A DNA stretch of 64,000 bases from Straminergon stramineum (lineage: Eukaryota; Streptophyta; Bryopsida; Hypnales; Calliergonaceae): assembly GCA_963920665.1 (NCBI GenBank), contig OY987264.1:25772906-25836905 (forward strand), written 5' to 3'. Position 1 is the stretch's first letter; every line of letters starts with the position of its first letter. The position numbers were made by a program, and so were the translations under genes. Below the pieces are notes generated by a model, which was not told the DNA's origin, searched no databases, and was given only the letters and a program-made list of their open reading frames with translations. Shown here in pieces: positions 37,105 to 50,279 of this stretch.

Positions 37105-38120
37105 ACTCCTCGCACCACCCCTGTCGCCATTGCTTGCTGGAGCTTCATTCCAAGCTCGCTTACATCCCTTTACAAAACCTCTCGCACATCACCATGCCAT
37201 CGCCCACACCAACCCATGCCACCCCATCCAAATAAACATCCAAACAACGACCAAACTGAAAAGAAGAAGGGGAAAAAATTAAAGCTTTCCTCAAAAATCA
37301 CCCCGTTCCTATCCCGTCCATAATCCCGTCCCTTCCGTCGCAGGAGGTGCAGACCCAAAGATGCGAAGGTGGCAGTGAGAGAGGCTTCTAAATGTACACA
37401 ACTGTAGGTGCAGTAAGCAAGTACCAGGCAGAGATTCAAGTTCAGGAAGAGGGGCAAACGGGACCGAGCCCGAAGTGAGGCGAAGAGTGGGACCGAGAAC
37501 CGTGGGACCCTGGGCTGGGACCGTGGGAGTGTGGTGTGGGTCCGAGACTCCGAGTGAGGGAAGCCAGGCTCAATTTTGGAAGATGATTAGTTATCATTTT
37601 ACTGGAGAAGCTGAGGACTGAAGCAGCCTTGCAGGGGAGCAGGGACGGTCCCCAGTCCCCACCTGGCCGGCGCAGTAAAGTAAGGGAACATTGGAGAGCG
37701 GGTGCTGTCAGGGGGTGCAGAGTTAGAGCAGGACGGAGGGCAATTGCCCATCCCCCGCGTCAGTTCCGTTTGTTGGGTTTCCTTGTTGGTTTTGCTCTCG
37801 TAAGCTTACCGAAGGGCATCTCGCTTGGCTTCTGCTGCGTGGGGGACTGGGGGCGGTCCAAACTCCAAAGGAAGTGAGACTGTTTGAGGCTGGATTTTTT
37901 GTTCCAGCCTTGAGAGAGAGGTAGAAATACCTATAACGGATAACTGAAGCATTTCAGCCTGTCAGTAGGATATGGGGAATTTGTTGAGAAATTGAGCTCA
38001 ATGTGTGCAGAAATAAGGATAAGGAAGAATGAAAAAAAAAGGATTTTTTTTCTCATGAATATTTTATTCAATGTAAATGCAGATTTTCCATTTGAACCCA
38101 TCCTAGTCTCATAGCTTCAC
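37105..38120. other. 5' flank and promoter region of the RCC1-repeat gene
   Basis: GC-richer than the surrounding repeats, without a recognisable second gene. GGGACCG / CGGTCCC words recur at 37460-37660. No TATA box can be assigned with confidence. The region ends at the family A/B element complex. Confidence 0.45.
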
Positions 38121-38124
38121 TTAA

Positions 38125-38880
38125 CCCCTAAAGGTTTTTGACTATGTTTTTACCAAAAACACTTCAAAACTACCATTTTTAACCCCTCAAGGACCAAGGC
38201 ATATTTGGGGCAGAAATTGTCAAAAACTGCCACTTTTTAGGGCAACAAGAAAAAAATGAAAAAAAAAAGTTTTTTTTTTCAAAATTCAACCGTAATAATT
38301 TGAACTAGACTTCTTTAGGAACATGTGGAAATTTTTTTAGAAATTTTGACTGCTCAAATTGAAAGATTATAACGTTTGAAGTTAGGTGAAAAAGTTTTTT
38401 TTCAACCTTGCCCGACATGGCCTACAAACTTTAATTCCTTCTAGAATGAGATTTTTTTTCGACATTTGCATCTTAGATCATGTAAGCTACACACCCACCA
38501 AATTTCAAATCATAGGAAGAGTTTTGCACATGCTGCCCAAAGCTGCCCACAAAGTTCAGGGCAGCATAACTTTTGATCTAGGCACCCGATTGGAAAAAAA
38601 ATTAGATTTTCAGGAAGGGGACATATAGTTACACATTATGTCCAAATTTCATGAACATCTAACTAAAAATGACTTCATAGGAGCCTACCCAAGATTTCTT
38701 GCATATGCTGAACAGACACTTGGTCCTGTAGGGGTTAATACAAATACCAAATTTTAGAAAATAAACATTTTTGAACACATGTGACTATAGGATCTTTTAC
38801 TACGTTGGTTTAAGAAGGTGTAGAAAAAAAATTAATTTCACTATGTAGATTGCAAGATATTAGCATTTGAACTGCCCCAA
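38125..38880 (+). mobile_element. Family A element, copy A4, truncated and carrying element B
   Basis: Begins CCCCTAAAGG after TTAA at 38121-38124, and its first 58 bp match other A copies. Element B then interrupts it, and the A sequence resumes at 38739 (TACAAATACCAAATTTTAG). It continues to about 38880 and is then lost; the right end is missing. Confidence 0.75.
38183..38734. mobile_element. Element B: TTAA-flanked element inserted in A4
   Basis: 552 bp beginning CCCCTCAAGGACCAAG after TTAA at 38179-38182. It ends with the reverse complement of CCCCTACAGGACCAAG before TTAA at 38735-38738, so 14 of 16 terminal bases match. Four other A copies have a single 4-mer at this position (CTAG in A2, A3 and A5, TTAG in A6), flanked by the same CCATTT-like and TACAAG-like sequence. 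The interior is non-coding. Confidence 0.8.
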
Positions 38881-38919
38881 ATCAAAACTTCTAGGTCCCC
38901 ATTGTCCTTGCAAGATAAA

Positions 38920-39135
38920 CGTTTGGTCACTACGGAAATTAACCTTTTTGGTATTATGTGAATCATTTGTTTGAAAAAACAAACCATGAGCACTCATCGG
39001 AGGTCAAACTACTATGCAAGACCTCCCTTTTCACACAAAATTTCAAGGATAAACATCTCCATTTCTATTCTACGTAAAAGGATTCTTTGTCATCCATTCG
39101 ACACTTAGTGTCCACAACTTTATTCTCAGGGTAAA
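38920..39135 (+). mobile_element. Family D element, diverged copy D1
   Basis: Recognised by the internal words GGAGGTCAAACTACTATGCAAGACCTCCC, here split by no insertion, and TTGTCATCCATTCGACACTTAGTGTCC, both shared with better-preserved D copies. Termini are degraded. Confidence 0.55.
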
Positions 39136-40969
39136 GCCTTCATGTTATCCATCAATATTTTCTCAACATTGCACTCTAACTTTTATATGATCATTGGTGA
39201 ATTTGCAATGCTTTGCACTCACTTTGTAGTCCAACTTATCTTGTTCTAAACTTCTGACCGGACAGACTCACTTACGTTAATTAAAGCATGCCAAAACTGA
39301 TTCTGGATTTTGATTGAGCCTTTTTTGATTGCAACAGGGCATTAGTATCCTTGTGCGCAGAATCTTTCTTTTTTAAATAGTTCCAGAAAGTAGCTGGCAT
39401 AAGCATTGTTGGGTTGTTGCAATGCCGCTAAGCTTAGATGAGCAACCACAGAAGCAAACCCTAGCTTTTAGTGTAGTTTGCCTTGCTGGAAGTGAGACAT
39501 GTGCAGCAGATACCTGTATATATCAAACTGAATTGTTAATTCTTTTCATTCTGTCCAGCGCCGTCTGGTTGCGTGGCTGTTGTTTGTTTTGCATTGGATT
39601 TCCAGTTGTTTAAGAATAAAGAAATAATAAAACAGAATCTACAGCCTAAACACCTAAGTTTCCCTTAAAATATGAGAGAAAAACAGAAAAAAAACAGAAA
39701 AAAAAACTAAGTTGTTGGTCGATGATTGACGATCAAACACCGCCTCATCCACGCAGTGTCAGATCATTCCAGACTTAAGGTACAGTTACAGTACTAGTGC
39801 AGGGGCAAGGAGCAGTGATTTTCTTACAGCAAATTCTCGCTCAAAATCAACCCAATCCTTCTGACTTCTGAGAAATTCTTTTTCGCAAAAAAGAATCTCC
39901 ATTTCACGATTCTCGCAATCCTGGGGAAGGAATTACTACATATTGGATGAAAGTACATATTTGGGGGAAATAGTATACTTATACTATCAGGTACCAATAT
40001 TCATAGATGTAAATAGCTGCACCACTACGCATGCTGAAGACTGTTTATTCTAGGAGAGCCTTGAAAAAACTTGAGAACACACTGATTTCACAGTGTACAA
40101 GTAGTTGACTGGTGTACTGTAAAAGTCTATTGCTTTTTTTATAATAAAAAAGTCAAAATATCATTTGCAATGATAGTTAACGATATCATTGTGGGAAAAA
40201 GGCAATGCATCATTCTGTCATTTTGAAGAGTCATTGGTCGCAAGTTTACCTTGTCGGTCATAGAATCTGTCATGAAGAGGAAAAATGATGGCAACGAAAA
40301 CGAATGAACTTGCATGGATAGAAGATAAGAAAAAAGGAACGTAGTCTGCCAATTCAACCCTAAATATACAGTGGGCTACAGTTCATTTACGAATTTGTGG
40401 ATCCTCCTCAGAATAGGAGAACTTTGGGAGGCCAGTGTATGCTCAATAATGAATGGAATTTTGAATTTTGAATTGCGTTGGAATCACACTGAAGTCTACT
40501 TTATCACCATTACAAACACATATATCTAATTGAATATCATAAAAAGAGTTTGATGTTTTCTATATACTATTTAGTATCTAGTGTTGCCAACATTTGTGAA
40601 AATTATAATTTGTATTCAATGGTACATATAAGAAATGAACCCTCACAATTGCTTTAGAGATACTTATTGTCATACCACTTGAATTGCTCTTGTGATTTCT
40701 TGCATGTTCTTCACCCCAATGCAAAAAATCTTTGACTATCCTATGGTTCTCATAAATAGTGAATAAAAGGAATTCCAATTGTTGTATAATTTTAAATCAT
40801 TCATTTTTTACTTGTTATGAAGTTGAAGTGCACTTCCTTGTAATTCCAAAGCAATTTGCGGTTTTGAAATCGGTTCATTTTTTAGCATGCTAGAGCTTCC
40901 TAGAGTTGGTGAACTTTCTAATAAAACAAACTGAAAATTTGTAAATGAATTGTAGCCCATTGTACAAAG
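39136..40969. other. Intergenic DNA, no confident gene
   Basis: A plus-strand frame at 39422-39613 starts MPLSLDEQPQKQ and is Cys-rich with a hydrophobic end. It lies in GC-richer sequence but has no recognisable domain and no identifiable splice partners. The remainder is AT-rich. Confidence 0.4.
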
Positions 40970-41513
40970 CATTCTCCCCAATTGGCAATTGAGAAAAATC
41001 ATCATAAAGTACTATTTGGAAGAATATTTTGGAATTGATATAGGAATAAAAGTTGTAGATTTTGAATTTTAGATTCCATTCATCAATGCTATCAACAATA
41101 TTTTTCTACAAATTTTGAAAGGGGAATTTCAAATTTTCTTTTGAATTTGATTACAAGAAAAATCTCTTTTTCTAGAGTAAAATTTGTTGGAATGGCTTTG
41201 AAATGAGGTTCTCTTAACTTGGTGATTTTTAAAAAAAAATTGTGTTCTTTGAATCTATGACCTCATTTTTGAAAATCCAAATTTGAATTACAATCAATAA
41301 AATATTGGCTTGGTCAACCACTTGAAATACCATCCCACATTTGTGGTTTTAGAAAAATATCTAGATACCAAATCCAACCAATAGATAAAACATCAATCAA
41401 CTTCAAAAAATATCTCCACAAATTAGGATGACTTTCATCCAAGAAGTAATGAGAAAGAAACTTGAATTTCAATTTGTTCATCGTCTAGATTTTGGTTGTC
41501 GGAGTGCTAAGGG
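40970..41513. repeat. Repeat family I, copy I1
   Basis: About 540 bp collinear with 47015-47604. Shared words include TTTTGGAATTGATATA, GTAAAATTTGTTGGAATGG, GAGGTTCTCTT, ATCTATGACCTCATTTT and AAATTAGGATGACTTTCATC. TTAA follows the right side at 41514-41517. No coding potential. Confidence 0.7.
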
Positions 41514-41517
41514 ATTA

Positions 41518-43380
41518 ACTTAAAATGTCCTAGTTATCAACATAAATTTTTAAATTATAATATTTAAAATTAAATCTTAATGAATCATTGGTTACATTTT
41601 TTTCTTACATCCCTATATATATTTCCTATTCTTGATTTTTCTATAAAGCTCACATGCAAGAAAATAATTACTTGAAAATTTTTGAGAGAGAAAAAATAGT
41701 TGCATCTAGGTTGGCATTAATTAAGAGTGACATCTATGGTCATCAAGGTCACTCTAGGAGTCTAGGATCCTACCTCAAATTTCAAGAGAAACGAAGAGTG
41801 ACACTGAGACTACATAGCGTTATTAGAGGTGGGACTCCATACTACCTACATACAGGAAGGTGTTTACTTGTAAAGTGTAATGTTGAAGATGAATTTATGA
41901 GATGCTAAAATTAGTGGAAAGAAGTTGGTTATTTGCAGTTTCTTTTCAAGAAGAAGAATGTACATGGCATATTTGATGGAAATGTTTTTGATGTTGTGTA
42001 TGTATTTTTGTTATCTGTTTTGGAAATAGGAATTTTTCTCATCATTCATTTGGAGATGGATGGATTATGTGTAGTGACACATAAGCTAGTTGTAATTACT
42101 ATTAGTAGTTGTACATTCCACACATGAGTGATAATGTTTAGAATGAATGGTTGGTATTTATTGATTTTTAAAGATATAGAGCACAAAAGAAAAACATTCA
42201 TTAAAGAATGTGAATTCAATAAATTATATTTTATAATTTTTTAAAGGGCTTGTGGGTGGTGTGTTTAGGTATAGTATAGTGGGTGTACATAGTACATTTG
42301 GACATAATTTTTTATACACATACAGTTGTAGGAATCAGATATGTGCATGGGAGAAGTCAATGGAGTATTGTTTGTTCTTATTGTTGGTTGTCTATGCTTC
42401 AAGCATTAGTGAGGACAAAGCATCTTGAAGATGTATTAGAACAATTTGAGAATTTCATGATTGCCATGATATGTCCTTGAATGTGTAGGGCTTTAATGTA
42501 GGGTTTGGTATATTAGAGTAACGATGCGCTAAATTGCATGTTAACGTGCGAACCCATGAAACAACGATAACCACATGATAATTATTGACAAACCATAGTT
42601 TCTAAACTTTGTGATGTTACATAGGGGTCAAAGTGGTGAAGGATGATTTTAATGTGCCAGAAGAAGTGTTCTATACAAATCCTATATATTATCTATATTG
42701 GAATTTATATAGGTAAGTGACTTATTTATTTGTAATTTAGAGGTCATATTAGAAGTTATTATATAAATTGTAGCCATCCTAAGGTTATTTATCCATTTGT
42801 GAATGCTAGGAAATTGAGGGAATGTAGAGTTGTTGAAAAGTTTTCACACTATTCTTTATGGTTACTTTACTTTTTGAAAAAATTTCAAATTAGTTGAATT
42901 GTTTTCATTATTTTACCTATTTATTTTTTCTTATTGGTTCAAAAATTATAACAATTATAAATTATTACAAAGCTAATAGGTTTTTCACATTGATAAATAA
43001 TACATATTCTTACATAACATATATATTACATTGAATCTCAAATAAGATTTAAAGGACTAAATTGAACTCAGAAACAAAATTTGACTAGATGGCAACAAAA
43101 TTGGTCTTATAGTGGTTAGGATTTTACAAGGAATGTTCATCCCTAATCAACACTCTCCAAAATGAATCACCAACATTCAGACCAACTAAAGAAGCATAAT
43201 TGTTTCTTAGATATTGATCACACATTCAACTCAATATATGAAAGTCTATTGAAAGTCAAACCATTTTTGTTTTTTGGTGCACTTGGAGAAAGCACTTTGA
43301 AAATTCATTAGTTCAATTATTTTTTACTTAACTATCAAATTGTACAAAAGAATGAATGATATTTTCCAATTACTTAGACT
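41518..43380. other. AT-rich intergenic DNA
   Basis: Short plus-strand frames (41654-41908, 42283-42480) have no recognisable domain. No terminal repeat pair was found. Confidence 0.4.
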
Positions 43381-43384
43381 TTAA

Positions 43385-44300
43385 TCCCTAAAGGACCAAA
43401 CATTTTTTTTTTGGCAATATAGTGATTTGGGCAGCTCACTACAAATGAAATTTTTATTTTATTTCTTTGAATTTTTCACACAACATGTGCCCAAGGAGTA
43501 GCTTTAAGGCCCAACAATTTTCATAAATTTTGAATACATGGTTAAAAAGTTTTTGTATGATATGTAGTTTTCATTGCTCGGTGGGCAACTTGGGCAAAAA
43601 AAACCTTCTTTTAAAAATCACTTTTTTTTAAAAATAAAAATTTGAAATTGGTTTTCTAGATTTATATGTAAGTAGAAAGCTTTGAATCATTCCATTTTGA
43701 TTTGTAGGTAGTTTGTGGATAGTTGTGGAATCTCTACTCTAAAATAAACTTTGAAGACCTTTATTTAACTCAATTTTCTACATTTTTCAAGAAAAATAAA
43801 AGCATTAGGTGCAGATTGTTTATTACAACATCACAACTATTGGGATTGGCATTTTTCAATTCTATAAACAAATTATTAACAACTTAGTATTTTGAATCAT
43901 TCTCTACTTCTTTCTACTTACTAATATTTTCCTGTATGTTGTACAATTCCAAACGATTTAAATTTTTTCAAGAATGTGGCCAACTTGCCTTGAAGAATGA
44001 ATTCAAAGAGTTACAACCATTTTGGACATTTTTTCATAATGATCTAACCTTGAGAAGTGCAGCTGCCCAGATTTTAGTAGGGCCAAAGAAAGGCTTTTTG
44101 TCAATTTAAAAGCTAATATCTTGCAATCTACATGGTGGAAATTTCTGAAATTTTTTCCACATCTTCTCAAACTAGTGTACCACAAGAACCTATAGTTACA
44201 TGTGTCCAAAAATTTATTTTTTTCTAAAATTTGGTACTTGTACTAGAAATGACAGTTTTGGAGTGTTTTTGGTGAAAACACAGTCGAATACATTTAGGGG
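43385..44300 (-). mobile_element. Family A element, copy A5, inverted
   Basis: 916 bp in the opposite orientation to A1-A4, starting TCCCTAAAGGACC after TTAA (43381-43384) and ending TTTAGGGG before TTAA (44301-44304). Collinear with the other copies; non-coding. The corresponding position of the element B insertion is uninterrupted here and reads TTTCTAGTACAAGTACC when reverse-complemented. Confidence 0.85.
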
Positions 44301-44304
44301 TTAA

Positions 44305-46860
44305 TCATAACATCATACCATGCAATTATAAGTTCATTAAACCCAAGTAAGTTACTGTAGGAATTGACCTGGTTTGTTCACCATTCACCGTTGAAAAAAT
44401 AATATAAATTTTGGTATCAATTTGTTAGCCAATCTATAAATTTCAAGAAGTTTTACACATTCAAGGTCACTCCCATATAGTGAAATCTATGTGTTTCCAG
44501 GTTTTTTCAAGACATGAATTTCAAATTTTATTTATAAAACAAAAAATATTTATTTCTGTCCATGGAATTGGCTTATTCCTACAAGGTTAACCAGACTACT
44601 ATTGCCTCCATCTCAATTCCCCACCCTTGTGTATCCTTTGCTTACATTTCAGAATGAAAATGTACTTCTTAAGTACATGAGGGCGGAATTGTGATGGGGG
44701 CATTAATAAGTTGGTTCACCTTCTGAGGGTGTAGCTTATGTTATAAGGTGGGCACCACAAAATGTGCCACCGACCCAAAATTGTCATCATCACTCTATGT
44801 ACATCTCCCAAATGAATATGTACATATGTGGAAGAAACGATTTTAGCTAGAACATCTACCAACAAAATATTTGACCTGTCATAACTTTTGCATACGGTAT
44901 CCAAATGTTTTGGTTTTCAATTTGTTGAAACCTCCTTTCAATTGCCAACAAGAAATTTTAACCAATCTAATAATAGTAACTAGGCACAATTGCAAAAAGT
45001 GGTGTTTGGGAGGGTGCATGAATAATAAAGTGTTACCTACTGGAAGTTTCTCATTTTTTTAAAGAAATCATTTGAAATCATTTGAGAAACCATGACCTCT
45101 ACAATCATTTTTAACAATTCCATACATATTATATGAGCATCCAACTTACAAACTAGATGACTTGTTAAGACGCCATCCTGTTTGCAAGGTGAATAGCCCC
45201 CCTAACTTGAAAATAGGGTTGTTCTTTCAAGCTTGTCAGATGGCTTGAAAAGAAAACACTTGATTGATTAGTGGTAGATTACCCGACATATTGGGCTTCC
45301 TTTATCATTAGAGATTGTCACATCTGTTTCTCCCCATCCTCAATCTTTAGAGAATAGGGACTTGGCACTCTCTCATTGGCTTTCGAAGGGTTCATTCCAA
45401 TGTCCGGGAAGAACTGGCAGCTACTTCAAGTTAGTTGTTGGAATTAGTAGAAAACCTAGTTGCAATTTGAAAACATCGACACAAACCTAGTGGAAAAGAA
45501 GAAGAAGATTTTGAATGGAAAATAGAGAAAATAATTGGAATCTGTACTTCAACAAACGTTTCAATTTGGGAATTGAAGAAAAAAAAGCCAGTATAACTCA
45601 AAAACTTCATGAATGCTGGTCCATACTTCGAAGACTGAGAATGGGGATTTTTCTCCTTGGGAGATGAAGGATGGGCATGAGGAACATTACGCATGTGCAG
45701 TTTTCATCTGGCTTTCACCCTCCACTTCACTCAAAGAGTTAGGTGCAAATCACCGCTTTCACCCTCCACCTGATCCGCGCTGCCAGCATCGACGCTCATA
45801 TTCATCGTGGGGTTTGCAGCGACCTCTTCTTGCATTCGATGGTTCTCGTTTCCGTTCGGATTTTGAATCTTGTTGGCGTTGCTCCTTGGGAAGAATTCTA
45901 TTTTCGGTGATGAATTATTTCGTATCGCTCAAGAATTTTCTCAATGGCTGTTTCGAATTAGGCTCTGCTATGTCAGTCTGTAGCTTCATAGGTGAATCCG
46001 CTGTTTCGCGATCGGCAGGCTTCAGCTTCATTTCCGAATCCTCTGTTGTTTCCTCAGAAGAATTGTTTTGCAACTTGAGAGTCGAATTGGAACATCACAT
46101 CACAAGTTGATATCGTCATGTCCATTTTGGTGTGCAATCTTCCTGATTCGCCGCAAATCATTACAAATTTGTTGGGTGCCTTCTCATAACCGCAAATCCT
46201 TCTCATTTGGATCATGATTCAGCTGTTGCGTTGACGCTCAGAGTCATCAGCTGAAATCTATGAAAAATTACTGCATCGATCCTGAATTGCAAGTAAACAC
46301 TTCTCTCCAGTCTTCATTCTCCTTCTCGACATGACACAAAAGGGGGGGGGGGGCACACCTTCTTCATGGAGAACGGCTTCGTATTGGCTCCTCTTTTCAA
46401 TACACAACTTCTAATTCTTCATAGAAGTTTCATCCTCAGAAGAAGGTGTGGCAACCTATTCTCTTTTCAGGCTGGTTTTCAGCAGGGTGGTGATGCGCTA
46501 ACTTACGCCTGACGGTTATACAGAGTCATTAGTCCTTACATGTACAAAAATAGTACCTTTGTCCCAGAGTGTCTGTGAATGTTGCACAACTGAAAAATAC
46601 GCTGATGCAGTGATGCTCACTTATCATAGTCATGGTATAATATACAAAACCAGCCTGATATGTCCTGAACCCCTGATCAAAAAAGGTTAAACCTTAGGAT
46701 AACTTACTCTTCTTGAAACCAGTCAGTGATCAGAGGAACCATCTTCATTAACTGAGCACAGGTGTCTAGGTGGCGTCACCTCTATTACTCACCTACCAAT
46801 TATTGTTTTAGATTGTTTTTTAAGCTGAGTACTTGAGGGAGACCAGACTAAGCCTAACTT
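44305..46860. other. Intergenic DNA with a GC-richer patch at 45.6-46.5 kb
   Basis: A 165-codon plus-strand frame (45613-46110) lies in the GC-richer patch. It has no recognised domain and could be untranslated leader or promoter-derived sequence of a decayed gene. A run of 12 G occurs at 46342-46353. Nothing else is identifiable. Confidence 0.4.
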
Positions 46861-47830
46861 ATGACAGGCAGAGTGACTGGTTTGCCCTGTTGATATTTTT
46901 AAAATGTTTTTCCACGTAAAGACAAATGTGAGAAATGGGGAGGGCAGTAGAAATTTTATTATTTTCACAAAGTATGATTTTTGTAAAGAATTTTGATTAA
47001 TGTGTTGCCCAGTGACCCCTAAACGTCCATAGTCATCTCCAAAATTGACAGTTCGAGAGAAATCAATATAAAGTGCTATTAGGAAGCATATTTTGGAATT
47101 GATATACAAATAAAAGTCATAGACTATGAGTTGTAGATTCTATCCATATGATTATACTTGCCAATGCTTCACCACTTAATTTTTTAAAAAAAATTTAAAA
47201 AAATTTAAAAATTCCTTCTAAATTCGATTTCATGCATGATATTATCATTTATTGAGTAAAATTTGTTGGAATGGATTGGATACGAGGTTCTCTTCACATG
47301 GTGATTTTTTGAAATTTTTGTGTTCTTAAAATCTATGACCTCATTTTAACAAATCCTATTTCGAACTAAAGTCAATGCAATTTTGGATTAGTCAACCACT
47401 TGACATACTTCTACATTGATAATTTTAGAAAAATATCTACTCTAGTAACACCAAACCAAACCATTAGATAGGACAACAACTTGGTAAAGTATCTCCACAA
47501 ATTAGGATGACTTTCATCCAAGCAATAAGGAGGAGGAAACTTGACTTTGAATCTATAGATGGTCCAAAAAATGGATGTTGGAGTGTTTAGGGGGGAGACT
47601 ACACCTGAACCAACCAAAAGTGTATCCATAATGGTCATCTTACTCACCTAAAGCGATTACAATATTTCCTAACCTAGCCACAACATAAAGGCCTTAAAAT
47701 CACTTGTGATGAATTTACACTCAAAAGGTAGAAGTTCCTATTTTAGTTGCATATCACTCCATCACCATCATCCAATACGTTGATTGTGACCACTAATTCA
47801 ACATAATTTAGCCCAAATTTCATTTTATTG
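46861..47830 (+). repeat. Repeat family H, copy H1, interrupted by repeat I2
   Basis: The left part (about 46861-47010) and right part (about 47612-47830) together match the uninterrupted copy at 56160-56440. Shared words are TGGTTTGCCCT, GACAAATG(T)GAGAAA, GTGTATCCATAATGGTCATCTT and GATGAATTTACA(C/T)TCAAAAGGT. The I element lies between. Confidence 0.65.
47015..47604. mobile_element. Repeat family I, copy I2, nested in H
   Basis: Begins CCCCTAAACGTCCA and ends with the reverse complement of CCCCTAAACACTCC, so at least the outer nine bases are inverted. The ends resemble those of family A (CCCCTAAAG), but no TTAA duplication is preserved on either side. Collinear with I1 at 40970-41513. Non-coding. 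Confidence 0.65.
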
Positions 47831-49090
47831 AAATCATATCATAGATTGATGCAAGACTATAATGGATCATTCCAAAATGTTTATTATGGGTGGTTTGCTT
47901 GTCATAGGTTGATTTACCTTATGTATGAGGTCGTAGGAGAAGAAACAATTTTTACATAAAATATTTCTCTAACGAGTGACATGATTCCAAATTCACATGT
48001 GACACCATCTACATTCAACTAATTGAATTCTAACTTCAAGTAATTTGATTTGTACCTCACAATTACATATGAAAATAACATAGTAAAAATGTACATCCAA
48101 GGTACAATGGGTCAATTTTAGATTTAATTAGTTTAATATAAATGCCTTCGTATTGTTATTAGTTTTGTTTACATACTAAAATTACTACACCGAAAATAGA
48201 CCATTCCTAAAATGTGACCCCTATTTTTGAAGGCAAACTCAATAGAGAGGATATCTACAATGGTGTGCATCACAAGGACAAGTGTAAGGTGGAGTTTGGT
48301 GCCATTTTTAATAGTGTGCAATTCTATTTACAATACTATAGAGGTAACAATTTTACAAGTGGTCGATTTTGGATGCCTTTTCTATTATTTTAACTTCTTT
48401 TCTATGGCATGTTTTGATACTACTAAAGGAGGCAACCCATTTCTAACTACTTAAGCAGATATACATATCTACAAAGGAAGTTTCAATAGTGGGAAATTTT
48501 TCTCATGTGTAGAAATAGAGTTCACGAGGTTTCCATAAATTTTCAGACTTTTATTTCTCAAAATAGAATTACTATGAATTTTTTAGCTAAAGATTTTGTT
48601 CCATCCATATTGGTCATATAGATCTTCCTATTTCCAACTAAGGGCTAGTTGCATAATACAACAAGGGTTGGTTGCAATATTGAGAGTCTTGTAGCCAATC
48701 ATAATGGGCCACAATTGAGTTGGGAAATGTGCCAACATATATCATGTTAATCACCTCCCGATTGAAATTACTCCACCCTGTGGTGCTAGAATGGGACATC
48801 AATCAAGAATGAGTTGCCTCCCTTAGTGTCATTTCTTCATGTGTATCAATCAAATGGATTTGGACATCACCTACATGTATTGGCACTTTTAGCATCCTAC
48901 AACTTGCATCTTCGAAAATTTGTAACTAATTCACAATGTGTCCAAAAATTATGGAACTACTTGCATTTTGATTCATACTCCTTCACCAATGTGCAAAAAT
49001 TGTTGTTCATTTTCTAAAGCATATTAGTTATGCCACAAAGCTTATTCATGCAATTTTAGACATAGATACCTTAATACTAGGTTGGCACTA
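47831..49090. other. Intergenic DNA, no recognised feature
   Basis: AT-rich, with scattered short frames only. Confidence 0.45.
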
Positions 49091-49096
49091 CTTCAT

Positions 49097-49930
49097 CCTC
49101 TAAAGGACCAAGTGCCCCTTCAAGGGACATTATAAGGTTAGGGCAAGTTCCTATGATTTCAACTTTTGATGTGATTTTTTGGTACTTTTTTTGAAGATAG
49201 AAAAACATATTAGTTTTCTAGGATTTTAATTTTATTCCAATCAATGCCCAAGAAGCAAAGTTATGTCACACCAAGCTAAGAAAGCATTTTGTTGGACAAC
49301 ACAAAAAATCACATAAATTCAAAATAATCTAAAAAAAATTCATAGAAAATCCTTTTGTCTATATAAAAAGACCTGATTCATTCTATTTGGACTAGTAATG
49401 AGAAAATTATTGACAATCTTGTTTTGGGGGGAAATCCAAACATCAGCCTTTAAAAATAACTTATAGACTTCATTTTTGAAAGCAATTTTCACAATTTTCC
49501 AAAAAAAATTCACATAGTTTAGTTTTCTTGCTAGAACAATATTACCATTACAATTGGTGTGTTTCAATTCCATCTTAGAACTATTGAAGATTTTTTTTTT
49601 CTTTTATCTTATACCTACTTCTATATATTATTTTCTTAGAGAATGAAAATTGAATAGATTTTTTTAGAATTTTCTCCCTCTATTCTCAATTGAATTCTTC
49701 AACACAAATTTTTTTAATTCAAAATCAATTTTGCAAAAAATTTAAGCTAAAAAGATTCAAAGCAAAAAAATATAATCTTTGAAGGTGAAAAATAATAGTT
49801 TCTTCTCTTTACATGCACATATCTTGCAATCTACATAGTCAATGTTTCTAAATTTCTACACACATTCTTATGCTTGTCTAGTGCAATGAGTATTTTTTTT
49901 TATAGGAAAAGGCCTTGATGCTTTAGAGAT
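49097..49930 (-). mobile_element. Family J element, copy J1 (distant relative of A)
   Basis: Left end CTCTAAAGGACCAA and right end GCTTTAGAG form a short inverted repeat resembling the ends of family A with one base changed. The interior has the same order of motifs as inverted family A (ATCTTGCAATCTACAT, then TTTCTAAATTTCTACAC). Non-coding. Confidence 0.5.
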
Positions 49931-50279
49931 TATACACCATGGTGATAGATTGATTTCATAACAATCTTAAGTAATGTTGTCCTTCCTCTTTTTCTATTCG
50001 AAGACCAATAGTATTTGGAAAGGGGATGGTATGAATGTCGAGTATAACTTCACAAAGTTGTAACCTTGATTTATTTATTTGAGGTTTCATTTGTTGTGAA
50101 TTGCTAAGCAACAATACAAGCTTTGGCTTTGCTTGGCATGTTGTTGATGACTTTTTTTTGCACACGATGATATTGTTTTTTTTGTGACCCCCATAAAATA
50201 CTATAAATGAGTGAATAAACTAAGAATATGCAAGTGTACACAAAAGCACAATGATTCATCACACAAGAATATGGCCTTG

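Noticed and set aside
45613..46110. 165-codon plus-strand frame
   Set aside because: No domain, no clear splice context and a serine/phenylalanine-rich chance-like composition; noted only as a GC-richer patch.
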